Positions 62,630 through 64,000 of a stretch of DNA of 64,000 bases are shown in pieces. A model generated the notes under the pieces. That model was not told the origin of the DNA. It worked only from the letters and a program-made list of their open reading frames with translations, and ran no database searches. Source of the DNA: Pseudomonas guariconensis (GTDB lineage: Bacteria; Pseudomonadota; Gammaproteobacteria; Pseudomonadales; Pseudomonadaceae); contig NZ_JAMYBK010000009.1 of assembly GCF_024127895.1 (NCBI RefSeq), forward strand, positions 62,001 to 126,000, read 5' to 3'. Every line of letters begins with the position of its first letter. The first letter of the stretch is position 1. The translations under genes and the position numbers were made by a program.

Positions 62630-63883
62630 TCACAACAGCCCAAGCGGATAGCTGACGATCAGCCGGTTCTCGTCGAAGGCGTTGCTGCTGAAGTCGCGTC
62701 GCATGGTGGAGTTGCGCCATTTCAGCGACAGGTCCTTGAAGGGGCCGGCCTGTATGACGTAGGCCAGTTCCGTCTCCCGTGCCCATTCCTTGCCGTCGCT
62801 GATGCCGCCGATGTGTACGTTGTCGCCCTTGATGTAGCGATTCATCAAGGTCAGGCCGGGGAGACCGAGGGTGACGAAGTTGAAATCGTGGCGCAGCTGC
62901 CAAGAGCGTTCCTTGGCATTGTCGAAGCTCGAGTTGTAGCTGTCGTTGGCCAGGGTGCCGCCGCTGGTGCCGTTGACCCGCAGCCAGGCGTCATCGCCGC
63001 TGACCTTCTGCAAGCCCAGGTACAGGGTGTGCCCGCCATGGCGGGCCGAGAGCATGGCCGAGGCGGTACGGTTGTCCAGCGCACCGGCGCGTTCGGCGCC
63101 GTCTTCGCTGCCGATGAAGTAGCCGAGGTTGGCGCCCAGGGTCCAGTCACCCAGGGGCTGGCTGTGCACCAGGTTGATGTATTGCTGGCGGTAGATGTCC
63201 TTGAGCCGGGCGTCCCACAGGCCGACCAGGGTGCGCTTGTCGTTGAACGTGTACTCGCCGCCGGCGAAGTCGAAGCGGTCGGAGGTGAAGGCGGCGCGAC
63301 CGTTGAGCGACATGTCTTCCATGCTGGCATCGTTGCGCGGGCTGTTGCCACGGAACTGGCCGGCGTACAGGGTCAGGCCGTCGATTTCCCGGGACGTGAG
63401 TTGGCCGCCACGGAAGGTCTGCGGCAGTGAGCGGCCGTCATCGGCACGCAGGATCGGCAGCACCGGCATCCACTCGCCGATCTTCAGTTCGGTCTGCGAC
63501 AGCTTGGCCTTGAAGGCAACGCCCAGGCGGCCGAAATCGTCGGCCGGGCGGCCGTCGTCATGCACCGGCAGCAGATGGGTGCCGGCGGTGCCCCTGCCGC
63601 CATCGAGCTTGACCGAGTACAGCCCCAGCACATCGACACCGAAGCCGAGGGTGCCCTGGGTGAAGCCGGAGCGGGCGTCGAGGATGAAGCTCTGGGTCCA
63701 TTCCTCGGCCTTGCCCTGGGGATTGGCCGGGTCGACGAAGTTGCGGTTGAGGTAGAAATTGCGCAGGTTGAGCGTCGCCGTGGCGTCTTCCAGGAAACCG
63801 CTTTCGGCGGCCAGGGCGGGCAGGGCGCAGGAGATAGCCAATAGGCCGGGCAACAACTGGCGTGCGGGTTGCAAAGTGCTCAT
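62630..63883 (-). CDS. OprD-family outer-membrane porin
   Basis: A 417-residue beta-barrel porin. Signal peptide STLQPARQLLPGLLAISCALPALAAE. Typical OprD/BenF-like strands: FLEDATATLNLRNFYLNRNF, EEWTQSFILDARSGFTQGTLGFGVDVLGLYSVKLDGG, and the C-terminal NRLIVSYPLGLL ending hydrophobic. OprD-type porins take up basic amino acids or aromatic acids; here, with a pca cluster nearby, aromatic-acid uptake is plausible. I chose 63883 for the signal peptide; the frame is open from 63925. Confidence 0.9.
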   Translation of the reverse strand: MSTLQPARQLLPGLLAISCALPALAAESGFLEDATATLNLRNFYLNRNFVDPANPQGKAEEWTQSFILDARSGFTQGTLGFGVDVLGLYSVKLDGGRGTAGTHLLPVHDDGRPADDFGRLGVAFKAKLSQTELKIGEWMPVLPILRADDGRSLPQTFRGGQLTSREIDGLTLYAGQFRGNSPRNDASMEDMSLNGRAAFTSDRFDFAGGEYTFNDKRTLVGLWDARLKDIYRQQYINLVHSQPLGDWTLGANLGYFIGSEDGAERAGALDNRTASAMLSARHGGHTLYLGLQKVSGDDAWLRVNGTSGGTLANDSYNSSFDNAKERSWQLRHDFNFVTLGLPGLTLMNRYIKGDNVHIGGISDGKEWARETELAYVIQAGPFKDLSLKWRNSTMRRDFSSNAFDENRLIVSYPLGLL

Positions 63884-64000
63884 CGGTGGTGGATCTCTTG
63901 TTTTTATCTGGGCGAGCCGGTGCACTGCGGTGCGGGTCGCAGGTTCGGCGCTGGTTCTTGATGAACTTGTGCAACGTTGCCTGGGCGATGGTGCGGGGCG
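63884..64000. other. Upstream region of the porin (window end)
   Basis: 117 bp with no supported gene. AAGAGAT at ~63894 serves as the porin ribosome site. It probably contains the porin promoter. Confidence 0.4.

Overview
The window reads as chromosome of a Pseudomonas putida-group bacterium. It is GC-rich with strong G/C third-position bias. It carries gene sets typical of pseudomonads (colRS, bifA, olsBA, an MvaT-family H-NS protein, OprD porin, pca genes), and its intergenic gaps are full of the 'gccggcttgccggc / gcgggcttgcccgc' REP palindromes of that group. From memory, the gene order from groEL to the phosphate transporter closely follows P. aeruginosa PAO1 (about PA4385 down to PA4292), so most of the window is conserved core backbone. 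I see no prophage, integrase, transposase, CRISPR array, tRNA or rRNA.

Layout. 1-4482: end of groEL, a REP cluster, then the colRS two-component system and its likely envelope operon warA-inaA-warB. 4521-8739: mexVW-type RND efflux pump without an outer-membrane channel gene. 8979-14374: four-gene periplasmic imelysin / di-heme / DUF1513 cluster behind a Fur-box-like site. 14521-20406: bifA (c-di-GMP phosphodiesterase), sodB, the argO/argP export pair and an epimerase. 20494-24670: coiled-coil membrane protein, xenB-MFS-arsR unit divergent from acpH. 24713-33191: ornithine-lipid genes olsBA, a degenerate acyl-CoA-dehydrogenase-like gene coupled to a serine hydrolase, YceI, a cardiolipin-synthase-like PLD, a DJ-1 protein, an NTF2-like protein, and a GNAT-nitrilase pair. 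33270-37578: class I fumarase, ferredoxin reductase, pyruvate kinase. 37803-41745: lipoprotein, PilZ protein, sbcB, mvaT/turA, purU. 41925-46841: a coupled lipid/glycan trio and a dCACHE chemoreceptor. 47010-50621: HerA-like ATPase, PiT transporter, a small protein.

51185-60791 is a complete lower beta-ketoadipate branch for protocatechuate: pcaR (IclR activator), pcaK (aromatic-acid uptake/chemotaxis), pcaIJ (CoA transferase), pcaF (thiolase), pcaT (dicarboxylate uptake), pcaB, pcaD, pcaC. PcaR-type operators (GTTCGATAATCGCAC-like) lie before pcaR, pcaK and pcaI, and Crc/Hfq-type A-rich motifs lie in the pcaK leader. The right edge has a DUF962 protein, a LysR regulator and an OprD-family porin.

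I found no wholly new multi-gene system. The best leads are: (i) a candidate ~90-nt RNA divergent from pcaR with its own promoter-like elements and an orphan intrinsic terminator; (ii) a 24-bp REP direct repeat bracketing the 35-kb block that, from memory, is relocated in P. putida KT2440; (iii) a 44-bp perfect palindrome with extended arms, one arm being shared with a second locus 35 kb away; (iv) a pcaK leader with two CA motifs and a 20-codon upstream ORF; (v) an olsBA-linked cluster of unassigned genes. All comparisons with named genomes are from memory and unverified.
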